Positions 12,600-24,973 of a DNA stretch of 64,000 bases are shown in pieces (the stretch's first letter is position 1; the number at the start of each line of letters is the position of its first letter). Origin of the DNA: Larus michahellis (taxonomy: Eukaryota; Chordata; Aves; Charadriiformes; Laridae); the NCBI RefSeq assembly GCF_964199755.1, contig NC_133897.1, positions 115,143,579 to 115,207,578 on the forward strand, given 5' to 3'. The notes under the pieces were generated by a model. That model was not told the DNA's origin and searched no databases. It worked only from the letters and a program-made list of their open reading frames with translations. The position numbers and the translations under genes were made by a program.

Positions 12600-15500
12600 T
12601 TTGTGGCATCAGGTAGTAATTAAGAAAGAGGAGATCAGATAGCCTTCTTATGCAACTGAATTAAAGGATCCTCGGGAATATGTTTCATCTCAATACATTT
12701 CAGGTTAATTTGTTATATGTTACTGACTCACTGATAACTACTGTTATAATTCAGAGCTCAGATCCTCTCCGCACCAGGCTGGGCAACCAATGGGCTGATT
12801 TAGCCATTCCTTCTACATCCTTTGTTTCTGTAGCTAAAATATAGATGTTCCCCAGCACTTCAGTTGGTTCTTAACAGTAGCATAAATTAAGCACAAATAT
12901 TCATTTGATTCCCCTTCTCTAAAGTTTCTTGAACCTTCGCCTCTTCAGGGTGGCCACATGCAGTTCAGAATTGATCCCAGGAGCACTCTTGTTTCTCTCC
13001 TGCTCAGACACTTTTAATGTTAATTTTCAGCAGACTTCACACATTTTGATCTTGAAGGAGCTGTATTTTGCACAGTTCTGTTTTGCTTCCAGCTTCTACC
13101 AAATGATGCTATTATAAAACCCATTGCTTTTTTATTTCATTTAGACTGACTATCAAATGTTAGAAAGTAAGGGTAAAACACAGAACATCCTCTCGAAAAA
13201 CAAATGCTGGTAAAGGAGAGGAACAGGAATAAAGAGCCATATAGAGACTCACTCTTCCCAGGGGATGAGGCAGAGAAAAGAGTCTTTTTGTTTCTCTTCA
13301 TTTGGTGCAGTATTTTAGATTTCTTTGTGACAGATCCATATAAAAAACTAAGTCTGCAGTGTCTCAGCTCTGAGCAGCTCATTAAAAATCTTTCGATCAA
13401 GTAGCTTATGACAAATAAAGGTACCAAATTATTTTTAATCCAAATGCCTTTGAACTCAACAAAACCGTAGACTGGCACAAAACCAGGAGGAGCTTATCCT
13501 ACATATACTGCACATTTGGCTCCTCAGCCACCTTTCTTGAAGAAATGTGTGCCTTAATGTTTCACTATACACGTAGGACCTCTTTAAACCTATTTTTCTA
13601 GATCACTTAAATAAAATTAAGGACTGTTCAAGAAAGAAAGCAGTCATATAGCTGGAGACATCATGCTACCTTACTCTGCCATCCCGGACACACTTAGTCA
13701 TTCACTTCCCTAAAACTTCCAAAATTACTTGTCTTTCTGATATTATTGTATGCTGTTTTCAACAAGGTGTCTTTAAATACTTAAATGGTACTGTTTTTTA
13801 CTACCCAAAGCGAATGACTCTGGCTATAAGCTCTTCCTCCAAGTTGAGCTCACATTGGCATTAGATAATACTTAATTGTCTTCTAGATACTGTTCTTGAT
13901 GAAGCAGTGCACTGTTTAATAAAGTCCAGGCTATAGCAACTCCAGCTAGTGATCCACCTCTACTTAAGTGAAACTATTTATTGGTCATATTGCATCCCAT
14001 TCTACATCCTCAGCCAAAAAAATGAAGAAAGAAATATTGAGAGTTTCCCAGTGCACTGACAGTCAAGTTTTGAAACTAGATTGTGCCCCTCTTTCTGTAG
14101 ATAACTTAGATGTAGAAAATATTGAAAAAAAACCCTTACTTTCTGGAAGAGGAATTAAGCTGGATGGATAACCAGACCTCTCAAAATATATGTACCATTG
14201 GATTTTAGTGTTTATAGTGGAACTACAATTTCCAAAGAACAGCTAGTACATGACAATTCCCAGAGTCTGCTATTCTCCACGTAATGCCTTGGTAATGTGA
14301 GCCTACCCATGATGTAAAAGGATGTAACTACTGCATCAGGGCTTTTGCTAGTGCAAAGCACTGTGAGTCTGTGCTCCCAGAGCATAACATTCCCTGACTT
14401 TGTACTTACAAAAAGACATGAATAAAGATCCTTTGGAATTAAAGTTGCCTGTGGTAGAATGGGCTTTTTATCGTTTTTCAATTGTTGAAAAAAAAAAAAA
14501 AGAGAGAGAAGCAAATCCATGGTAGAACAACTCAGGGAACACACCTTAATTTCTAGTTGTTTTCTAATCTACCAGATTTTTTTCCTGTGTTCATTTGCAC
14601 ATAACCTTAAGAAATACTAAGACTTCTCACTGCTGTAGATCTTTCCATCTCAGGAGCTTAGAAGATCTTTTCAAACATGAATGTGCTGCATATCACACAA
14701 CCCCTGTAGTTCTGAGAAGTCTAGGCATCCCTCAGCATGTAGGCATGTAAAGGTAAACAGTATGACATCCTCAAGACAACACAATGAGCTTAGATAGACC
14801 TATGCCTCAGTCACAAACTAATTTTCCTTCTGTTCTTACGTATCTTAAGGATTAGTCCTGACAAGTCTGGGTAACTGTAATGGTTCAGACACTATGCTTT
14901 TATTAAAAAGATGTTTTAATAAAGAAAATAATGCCCATTTTTTAAGGCATCCAAAATTAAATAATTACTTTTCATGTTCTTGCCTTCCCCTTTTCAGAAG
15001 CAAAATAAAAAAAAGAAAAAAGGGAAGGAAGAGAAAAAGGGAGTTTACAACACACAATCATAAAAAGAGAAAAAAAAAAAAGGCAAAGAAGTCATGCATT
15101 TTTCACCACAGCTTTTAAAGCATGTAATAAATGTTACATTGACTTTTTAGTTATTTAATAAGAAATTTTGGCCAGTATTTGACCAAATCATTTGCTCAAC
15201 TCAAGGGCATTATCATGATTCTAATCCTGTGCCAGGTTTACATTTCTTTGCAGAATCAGACCCTTAGACATCAAACAAAGCTGAAAGGTTCATGACTTTT
15301 AAGCTGATATTTAAAGACTTTGTTGCATGTTGCATTTATAGTGGAAAGGTTAAACTGACCGTATTTTCTAAATATCTCTGCAACTTTCCTTGTTTTTACA
15401 AAAAGCAAATATTTGAGGTTAGTGAAAATCACAACAGCTTGGGAATGGGGGAAGATAAAAATCAGAAGGTAAAAGTCTTGTTGCCACGATACATTTTTAA

Positions 15501-16298
15501 GAGACTTTCTTATACACACATGACGGGACAAATGCATGATGGGCAGAAGCAAAAGAGGGAGAACTTCTTAGCAGGTGTTTTGAGGACAGCTGAGAAATAT
15601 TGTCCAAATAATTCTGGTGAAACTATTTGTCTTCCAGACTCACAAACAAATGAAAAAGGACAGTAGTTTCTCAATTCTGTTTTATTCTTCTCTCAAAAGA
15701 GAGAATACCAAGACTGTGATTGTATCTATTTTGATTCACATGGTGTCTATCATTGAGGTAGCCAGACCCCACAGAAGAACAACAAAATAAATAGTAGAGA
15801 AAGAAACACCCTTGCTGAAGAGGCAGATGAAAAGACAAAAACTTGCCTGTTTCATTTATTTATTTAGAGCTATAAAGACTTCCAGAAGCACCTCTCTGTT
15901 CTGAATCCCATCTCATGAATTAAAATACCCAGTAATATGCAATACAGAAAGGACAGCTCATCACAGTTCAGCACATAAATATTCAACAGTTATCATGAAG
16001 AAAAATAAGCTGAAGGCTGTTCACCTCTCAACCCAGTCTTCCCTAAAAACCTGGAGAAAAAGCAAATTTTGAAGGTTAAAAAGACAGACTAAAAAAATCT
16101 TCAGAAAATGGTGGTAATGGCACCCAAATCAAGGATACCACATAGAGTGAAGGCCTTGCTTAGCAACGCACTTACGCATACACTTAGTGGTGAATGAGAG
16201 AATGATCATATGGAGTATTCAGAGTCATTCATCTGTCTAAGTGCCTAAGGAGTTGTTCCTGAACAATGCACGCTTGGCCATAGAGAGGAACCTGAATC

Positions 16299-16329
16299 TT
16301 TTCTTGGTCTTTTCTTGGTCTTTTCTTGG
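16299..16329. repeat. 11-bp tandem triplication
   Basis: The unit TTTTCTTGGTC occurs almost three times head-to-tail. It is a minisatellite-like local expansion in non-coding DNA. Confidence 0.85.
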
Positions 16330-17439
16330 ACAGCAATCAGTGCAAGGGAGAAAGTAATCCTTAATGAGGACAAGACGTAGATTTTCATCCTATGTTCTAC
16401 ACAGTCTCTTTGATACAGAAGAAGGTGCCTGAAAATGTAAATGCCAAGAATTTCCTTCTCTGGAAGCAAGAATAATTACCTTCAGTAAGCATTGTTGTGA
16501 AAAAACAATTTGTAATTGTGTTGGTTCTTTCTGCAATCCATTTCAGTGTTAATTCTGACTAACTAAAATGTGAGTTATTCTAGTTTATTGACATAAATGT
16601 AACAGTCACCAGTTCTGATGATATCTGATGGTGATTTTTCTCTACAAAAGCTTGCTGGTAGTGGACAAACAGGAAAAATATGCATTGGAAGGCAGTACAG
16701 GGTCAGCTGGATATCTTCTCGAGCAGCCCATTTCTGAGATCAGCTAACCTCAGACTCTTCTGAGGAAGAGTTATAACTTTTATAATGTGAAATGTATAAA
16801 AAAAAAATAAATTCCACAATGTATTTCCTATTTTGGATTGAATTCCAAGGGGTGAAATTATGTTTCTATCTCAGTGTAATGATAGCTATTTCCATTCATT
16901 ACCCATACCTATATATCAACTTTTGGAAATCCTCCTAAATAACAGGAAAAAAATAATACCCCGTTCACTGTTGCTCAGTATTATTAGTTTTGGCACTTTC
17001 TGGACAGTGTTATCACCTCCGGTTGGAGGTGAACACTGATCATGCTTCCCTTCATTGCTCTGAGTAGTTGTGTTCTGGCTGTCCCACTGAGCAAGAGCCA
17101 GATTTAGAGAGCAAACATGGCAGTCATCAGCATTGCTGATAATTTTTGCTTTTGCACATATAGTCCTTTGTTTGGGTGCACAGTTAGTTGGCTTCTCACT
17201 CCACTGAAGTCCAAGCAAATATTTCTTGTTGTTGTTTTGCTAAAGTTCATGAAAAGGCACAGGTTTCTTCTCCATAGCAGGTAATCAAAACAGATCTGAA
17301 CAATAGCATGAAGGTACTTTGTACCTACTTTAACAAGATCAGTTACCTTCCACTGACTTTTTGATGAATACTGTCAAATCGGTGGACAGGCTCTCATTTT
17401 AGAGTTAACACAAGCTAGAAGCATACCATGCAGTCCTTC

Positions 17440-19537
17440 AGGATGCAGTCCTGAGGGCAGAGGAGTCCAGGAAGGCTGGACATTCTTCAAGAAGGAAATC
17501 CTAAAGGTGCAGGAGTAGACCATCCCCAGGTGCCGAAAGATGAGACAGTGGGGAAGAAGACGAGCATGGCTGAACAGAGAGCTTTGGATGGAACTCAGGG
17601 GAAAAAAAAGAGTTTATGACCCTTGGAAGAACGGGCAAGCAACTCAAGAAGACTACAAGCATGTCATGAGGTCATGCAGGGAGAAAACTGGAAGGGCCAA
17701 AGGCCAACTAAAATTTAATCTGGCTACTGCCATAAAAGAAAATAAAAAAATGTTTCTATAAAAACATTACATGAAAACAAAAGGAGGGTTAAGGAGAATG
17801 TCCATCCTTTATTGGATGCGGGGGAAAACATAGTGACAAAGGATGAGGAGAAGGCTGAGGTACTTAAAGCCTCAGTCTTTAATAGTAAGACCAATTGCTC
17901 TCTGGGTACCCCGCCTGCTGAGCTGGAAGACAGGGATGGGGAGCAGAATGAAGCCCCCACAATTCAAGGGGAAATAGTTAATGACCTGCTACACCACTTA
18001 GACATACACAAGTCTACGGGACCAGATGGGATCTACCCAAGGCTACTGAGGAAGCTGGCGGAAGTGCTCACCAAGCCACTTTCTATCATTTATCAGCAAT
18101 CCTGGCAAACCAGGGAGGTCCCAGTTGACTGGAGGTTAGCAAATGTGATGCCTATCTACAAGAAGGGCCAGAAGGAGGATCCAGGGAACTACACGCCTAC
18201 CAGTCTGACCTCAGTGCCGGGGAAACAGATTATCTTGAGTGCCACCACACGGCACATATAGGACAATCAGGTGATCAGGCCCAGTCAGCGTGGGTTTATG
18301 AAAGGCAGGTCCTGCTTGACTAATCTGATCTCCTTGTATGACAAGGTGACCCGCTTCCTGGATGAGGGAAAAGCTGTGGATGTTTTCTACGTAGACTTTA
18401 GTAAAGCCTTTGACACTGTTTCCCACTGTTTCTCTACTATTCCCACAGCATTCTCCTGGAGAAACTGGCTGCTCATGGCTTGGACAGAGGTACTCTTCTC
18501 TGCGTAAAAAGCTGTCCGGATGGCCAGGCCCAAAGAGTGGTGGAAAATGGAGATAAATCAAGTTGGCAGCTGGTCACAAGTGGTGCTCCTCAAGGCTCAG
18601 TATTGGGGCCAGTTCTGTTTAATATCTTTATCAATGATCTGGACAAGGGGATCAAGTGCACCCTCGCTAAGTTTGCAGATGACACCAAGTTGGGCAAGAG
18701 TGTTGACCTGCTTGAGGGTAGAAAGGCTTTGCAGAGGGAGCTGGACAGCCTGGATCGATGGGCCAAGGGCAATGGTATGAGTTTCAACAAGGCCAAGTGC
18801 TGGGTCTTGCACCTGGGTCACAACAACCCCATGCAGCACTACAGGCTTGGAGACGAGTGGCTGGAAAGTTGTCTGGTAGAAAAGAACCTGGGGTGTTGGT
18901 CAACCGACGGCTGAATATAAGCCAGCAGTGTGCCCAGGTGTCCAAGAAGGCCAACAACATCCTGGCTTGTATTAGAAATAGTGTGGCCAGCAGGACTAGG
19001 GAAGTGATCATCCCCCTGTACTCAGCACTGGTGAGGCCGCACCTTGAATACTGTGTCCAGTTTTGGGCCCCTCACTGCAAGACAGACATTGAGGTGCTGG
19101 AGTGTGTCCAGAGAAGGGCAACGAAGCTGGTGAGGGGTCTCAAGCCCAAGTCTTATGAGGAGTGGTGTTTAGCTTGGAGAAAAGACGGCTGAGGGGAGAC
19201 CTTATTGCTCTCTACAACTACCTGAAAGGAGGTTGTAGCAAGGTGGGGGTTGGTTTCTTCTCCCAAGCGACAAGCAATAGGACAAGAGGAAATGATCTCC
19301 AGTTGCACCAGGGGAGGTTTAGATTTGATATCAGGAAAAATTTCACCGAAGGAGTTGTCGAGCCTTGGAAGAGGCTGCCCAGGGAAATGGTTGAATCACC
19401 AACTCTGGAGGTATTTGAAAGACATGTAGATGTGGTGCTTAAGGACATGGTTTAGTGGTGGACTTGGCAGTGCTAGGTTAACAGCACTTAAAGGTCTTTT
19501 CCAATCTAAACAATTCTATGATTCTGTGATTCTATGC
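17440..19537 (+). mobile_element. CR1 LINE, 5'-truncated, about 2.1 kb
   Basis: The longest CR1 copy in the window runs from the region between endonuclease and reverse transcriptase through the RT core and C-terminus to the 3' tail. The tail at about 19511-19537 reads ATTCTATGATTCTGTGATTCTATG-like. The 5' end is truncated and its exact start is uncertain by some tens of bases. RT landmarks in order are STGPDGI (about 18013-18033), LANVMPIYKKG (about 18137-18170), [12 protein letters not shown] (about 18391-18427), [10 protein letters not shown] (about 18584-18613) and FADDTK (about 18672-18689). The insertion is in the same orientation as TMEM200C, far upstream of it. Confidence 0.95.
17540..19455 (+). 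pseudogene. Dead CR1 ORF2 (reverse transcriptase) reading frame
   Basis: The ORF2 frame is split into at least five pieces by stops and frameshifts: 17540-17761, 17812-18261, 18271-18507, 18480-18914, 18758-19192 and 19162-19455. Together they cover most of the reverse transcriptase and the C-terminal domain. The FADD catalytic motif and [10 protein letters not shown] motif survive. The endonuclease domain is absent because of 5' truncation. It is an old insertion and non-functional. Confidence 0.93.
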
Positions 19538-20508
19538 TTTGTGACATCATATCTGCCAAAGCTGCAGGAGGAGTTATTCTCTACTAGTAAAGGAGGCAAA
19601 CTCTAAGCTGAGTGAATGTTACCCTTATGGAAGGAAGGCATTGGTATTAACATTCCTTCATGGTTTCTCCTTGAAGATAAGGATTAGCTTACTGTTAACA
19701 TCAGAATTTACTACACACAGGGCTTATTGCAGAAGTTCCTGAAGGACACTACTAAAGCTGTGCTTGCAAGGCCTGTGCCACTGCCAAAACACCACCCTCT
19801 CAAATTTCATCTGCTCCTTGCAGCACTTTCCAAGCCTTAGTGTTTGCAAGATCATAGAAGCTTTTTACTAATACAAATTTACCTGTTCAGTTTCTGCCAT
19901 AAGAAAATTACAGTTAAGTCTATACTACCCCTGGCTGGCGTACTCCCAATGGTGAATTTGTCCAGTCTCCTTAAGATTGTATTACTTGCACTCAGATATC
20001 TGTAGATATTATTTCATCAATCCACTTTTATCTCTCATGCAATTTAAGAAAATAAAGTAGGTCAACGGTCAGATAAATTTGAACAAAAATGAGAAATATC
20101 ATTTTTTTCTACCCCCTTTTCTTTTCAGTCTCATTTTGGAACTGAATGTTACCAATCCTTGGAAGGATGCCAAAATTCAATATTGTGCTGATGGGAACAT
20201 GAATAATGCATAAAGAGACACTTCAAACAGTGTATAAAATCTGAGGCGCAAAATGTCTAACAAGACTAAACCAAAGGCTTTGTAAAAGCTACAGCAGAAC
20301 GAATTGGTCAAGTACTCTTAAGGCTGTCCCATCCCATTCAACCACAGATGTCAATAACTGACGGGTCAAGATTTCTTTGCTAGAAAATTGGTATGACCCC
20401 AATAAATCAGAGAATTGCATTAAAGACTGTGAATTTAGACACACAGAAAAAGCATCCATTAATAAAGATCATACATGCAAAGGTATTCCAAAATTATATA
20501 CATATATA

Positions 20509-20564
20509 TTTGAGGAAAAAAGTGTATATGTGTGTATATATATATACACACTTTTTTCCTCAAA
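20509..20564. repeat. Long perfect palindrome with TA/TG core
   Basis: A 17-nt left arm (20509-20525, TTTGAGGAAAAAAGTGT) is matched exactly by its reverse complement at 20548-20564. The 22-nt spacer is alternating purine-pyrimidine (TG then TA steps) and is itself largely self-complementary, so a hairpin with a stem of roughly 25 bp is possible. The core is also suited to Z-DNA or cruciform extrusion. Confidence 0.9.
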
Positions 20565-21589
20565 AAATAAATCCATGTTGCGTTGTGAGTCTCAAAACCA
20601 AGGGGACATAAAATGATGGGTCAAACTCATGGGCAAGGCTAGGTTTTTTCCTCCAAAGCTTTTTTTTTCCCCCTTTTATTTTTTTTAATGTTTAGTACCA
20701 GATCTATAATCAACACTGTAGAGGGAACAGAGGTCCTTCCGTCTCTTTAGCTCCTTACTCCCTTCTGCAGACAAACGTGAATAAATGTTACACACCCAGA
20801 GTTATGGATGAATGCATGTGTATTTTATGTGAAGTCTTTCAATATTATGTTTTAAATCTGTTCAGCCATGCACATGTGAATGGGTAAGTAAGCATCTAGG
20901 TTTAAAATTCAAGATCCAGTTTAGAGAAATAATAAAGATATCCCCCAAAATAATATCTTATTGATGGGCTTCAAGAAAAATTATAGACTATGTAGTTCAT
21001 GAAACACATTGGTGACATTCACACTTTGTCCTTTGGACTAAGTATGCCAGGATTAGAGCTCTTCATCAGACTTCCTGAAAAAGAAATTGTGTGTTATTCC
21101 CTGTAAATTAAAACCTTGGTGTAAGAGAAACACTTAAAGGGGGACAGGGGTACTGTGAACCTGAACTTGAGCCTCTGAGCTTTTTCAGAGCTCAGCCACG
21201 CTTCCATAGGAGCGATTGACAACATGTAGAACAGGAGAGAGATTAAGAAATGAAAAAAAAACAACAAACGGGGGGACTAAAACTCCAATAATGCACCCAT
21301 TGTAAAGCACTGATGCTTATCCCACACACTCACTATGTATACACATACACACATACATGCACTGATAAGCACAGGTGAATCGATTGAAGACGAGCCAAAC
21401 TCATTGCTACATAGGCTAATACCAATTTATCAGCCAGATAAAGGGAAAAACAAGGAAAAATGTGCTTGTGTCTGAAACACGTTGTTTCCTGGGGTTATCC
21501 TTGCTATGGCACAACATATTGCAGCATCTCTGTCTGAAGGCTATGCCCAAAGGCAGAGTGTAGCCCTATGAAAATAAATGCAAGTGATA

Positions 21590-21630
21590 TTACAAATATT
21601 GTGGCCCTTGTTACAAATATTGTGGCCCTT
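21590..21630. repeat. 21-bp tandem duplication
   Basis: TTACAAATATTGTGGCCCTT occurs twice head-to-tail with no mismatch, with an extra G after the first copy. It is a recent local duplication. Confidence 0.9.
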
Positions 21631-24600
21631 CACAAGATATCACTCAGAGGAAATAGAAGTAAAATTCAGCAATGTAAAAATGTGAGTTGCACAACATGTT
21701 CTGATGATGGAGGAAGGCAACAAATTTAGGAACCTACATAGTAATAACTGTGAGCAAGACTGAACATCCTCCAATGATTGTATCATCATATTCACAGAGC
21801 TGTCATCGAGGGTCAGGAGCTGTTTCCTTTATAAACAGCGTCACTCACTATTTCACTATTCAGCTCTTTTCAGTCATTGTAGGCTGAAACTTGGCATTCA
21901 CATAATCAGCTCAAATGCAAATCTGTCTCTAAAAATGACTTAAATGGGTTAGGCCAAATTTAGTACTGAAGCAGTAAAAATAATAATTTAGGTATGGTTA
22001 CATATTGGCTGACAATATTAATATCACCGCTAACCAAGCGAAAATTCAAAAGTTTTAAAATATAGCAGCCAAAAAGTGCAAAAGGCACACAAAACCTTCC
22101 ACATCCCAATGCATATTAATCATAATAAAAAAAAAGAACCGCAGTTTGTTCCTTCCCCCATGCAGTAAAACTAATTCTACTGTTTACATCAGAATTGACA
22201 TCAAACTCTGCCATTCTCCTCATGTAAAGAAGAGGCCAAAACCCACAGGATTATGGGATAACTGAAGCTGTGAGGGATCTCTGGAGGACACTGGTCTGGC
22301 CTTACTGGAAACAGGGCCCACGTTAAGTGCAGGTAAGGAGCTCCGCTCGAGAGAGTGTATTACTTACAAATTCAGGTATTATTCAATGTGAAAAAAATGA
22401 GCCTAAAGCAAGAAAAGAAATGAAGAACAGCCTTCGAGGATTCTCTCTTTTGACAATGAAGAGGTCCATTCAAACATAATAGACTCTAAGCTCCCAGTAT
22501 TTCAGCATCTGGTTTTTCTAGCAACTTAGTCTGCTGCTGGCTGCCAAAACATCCAAGCTTTGGGTCTAAGCCTTCTCTCATTTACACCAAGGTAAATTCA
22601 TATTCAGTACAATGCAGCTATGAGTGCAACTAAAGTATGTGAGGGTAGAATCAAATGCAGTTGTTTCCACTTCCCTTCAGCAGAATCCCAGTTAAGTCTT
22701 TATTCTCTAAACTGCAGCTTTCCCCTATGTGCTTTTGAAAAGTGTTTGTGCAGGAGGACAAAAGAAAGTTATGGTCAAGATTTCTTCTAAGATCTCCAAC
22801 TCTTTTTCGCCCTTGTTTTCAGTTCCTTGCTGGGTGAAAATAACAAGCTCCTCAAAATATTTTCCAAATTGGGAATAGCGTTTGAATCAGATCTTCAAAG
22901 ACAGCTTAATGTTGGAACAATTATTTACAGTAAATCAAAGTTTGCACGTTCAAAGAACTGTTCTTTTAACTGCAAGTGCCCACTTCCATTATTCTTTCTC
23001 ACCACAATTTCAAGCACTTTGTGACACCATGGAAAGAAAAAAATAGGTGTTAGGGTTTTTTTCATTATTACAGTAAGTACTGAAAGCACAGAGTTCATGA
23101 CTCACCTCACCCTACAGCCAATGGGTTCCCAGTGCTCTTTACCATATGAAAGAAGAAAAACAACAAAAAAAGACTAGCATACTTGTCAAAAAATATAAGT
23201 GGAAACAGCTAACATATATGAGCAGACTCTGTGCACCTTTGAATATGGAGATTTGTTTCTCCAGAGTTACAGAGCCTGTGACAAATGACCACCAAGATTA
23301 ATTGCTCATTTTCAGCCAAGCACAAAATTTGAGTCATAATTTGGTATAAAGCAATAGTCCCATAGAATAGTTATTCAACCGCTAAAAAAATACGTTTGTC
23401 ATGACTCGAGACAACAGCCAAACCGAATAATATAAATAGATTGAAAGGCAAATAGATTTTCAGATTGGCATATTGTCCTTTCACCAGTATCCCCCACATA
23501 CATCAACTGGTGTCACATTTGACATTTGACAGCAGGGCCGTTATTGCCCACATGTTTATTAGTTTCCACAACTAAGATTCTGTCTTATTAAAATACCAGT
23601 GTCAACAAGAGTTGTTAGGATTTAAAAAGTCTTGCCTTGGGAGTTAACCTTTTATTCAAGCTCTGACCTTGAATAAATTGTTCAAAAAAAATCGATATTT
23701 AGCTGTGATGTGAGCTACATATTTTTGACTCAACTATGCTTTTAAGAAATGGGTGCAGCAGATGTTTGCAATAATATAATGTGTTAATTTCTCTGTTGTG
23801 TTTGGAGTGTGTCTGTTCAAGCAAATAGCCACAGCAAGGCAAAAATTGGAAGGATAATTTCAGAGCTGGGGCAGTAATTACCTTCCAGTCACCTGAAGAT
23901 GAATGAGTTTTGCAGTTTTGTTGATACAAACAAACCACAGGAAATATGTAAGGTAAATATCAAGCTCCTAATTTTAGATGGTCCAAATTCAATAACAAAA
24001 TCTCACATTATTACAGCATCTTCAGGAGGGTACTACCTTTGCATAAAGGCTCTATATCACTTCTTAGGTTTTCCTTTCCTCATAACAAAAAGTCCCCCGC
24101 TTGAATAAGCAAACAGGTACTTCTCTGACCCCAAGCTATTACATTGAAAAGCCTGAAACAGATATTTGAAAGAGGGAAACTAGCACTTTGGCCTTATTTC
24201 CAGACCATTTTCCAGCTGACATTAATCCTAAGGCTCTGCTGTAGGTTGAATTCATCTCGGGGTCACAGTCTCAATGTTTATTCAGACTGTGTCCCTTGGC
24301 TCTGGTTGTTCATTTTCTTCTCTGTAGCACCTTCTAGTCCTTCTGCTTGGCCCGTACAAACAAATATGCATAAAAACGCTGATTACCCATAAAAATCACC
24401 TTGATTTAAATGGTTATGGGTGCTTGATGTTTAAGTTGTAGGCTGCAAACAACTGGCTTGGTTAATAAATTCAAAAGAAGCTTGACTCTTCCTTATGCTT
24501 AAAAACAATGTAGGGAGCAGTTACATTTTCTTCAACAGAGGCTATTTATACTGGTAAGTGCTTTGCAGAAATAAAATATTTGCCAATGGCAGCTTTAGCA

Positions 24601-24705
24601 ACTTTCTAAACTGATCACTTTAGTCCGCTTCAAAACCTCAGTCTTTCTCTCTGTCTAATGGTGGTCCAATGGGCTTGTCAAACATCTTCTAAACCCGTGC
24701 TTTAA

Positions 24706-24776
24706 GGAAGCATTGGGGGTTGGACCAAGTGATCTTTAAAGGCCCCTTCCAACCCAAACCATTCTATGATTCTATG
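24706..24776 (+). mobile_element. CR1 3' tail fragment
   Basis: About 70 bp matching the CR1 3' UTR: GGTTGGACCAAGTGATCTTTA, then CCCCTTCCAACCCAAACC, then ATTCTATGATTCTATG. Only the extreme 3' end was inserted, which is the usual outcome of CR1 retrotransposition in birds. Confidence 0.93.
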
Positions 24777-24939
24777 AAGCTAAACTATATAATGACAAAA
24801 TGTACATTGGTATTATATCTTGAATAAGCACTTAGAGAAAAGTATTGGAAAAATTATGGAAATGATCTGTTTTTCAAGACAGTGTTTTAAGAAAGCATTT
24901 TGATACTTCTCATGAAAGATTAAACAAAATTTTCTCTTA

Positions 24940-24973
24940 CCTCTAGTTTTCCCTCACCTCTAGTTTTCCCTCA
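24940..24973. repeat. 17-bp tandem duplication
   Basis: CCTCTAGTTTTCCCTCA occurs twice in direct succession without mismatch. Confidence 0.9.

Larger units (their letters stand above)
11861..17439. other. Gene-free AT-rich stretch
   Basis: Nothing recognisable apart from simple repeats: an AC run at 12584-12599, a 13-bp A run near 14489-14501, an A/G-rich stretch near 15001-15085, and an 11-bp triplication at 16299-16329. Short open frames on both strands look like chance. Confidence 0.6.
19538..24705. other. Gene-free AT-rich stretch
   Basis: No coding exon or RNA gene recognised. It holds a strong palindrome at 20509-20564 and a 21-bp tandem duplication at 21590-21630, both listed separately. 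The remainder is AT-rich non-coding DNA in which I see no repeat family I can name. Confidence 0.6.

Noticed and set aside
18271..18914. Reverse-transcriptase frames as possible host genes or active element
   Set aside because: They are pieces of a frameshifted, 5'-truncated CR1 without an endonuclease domain.
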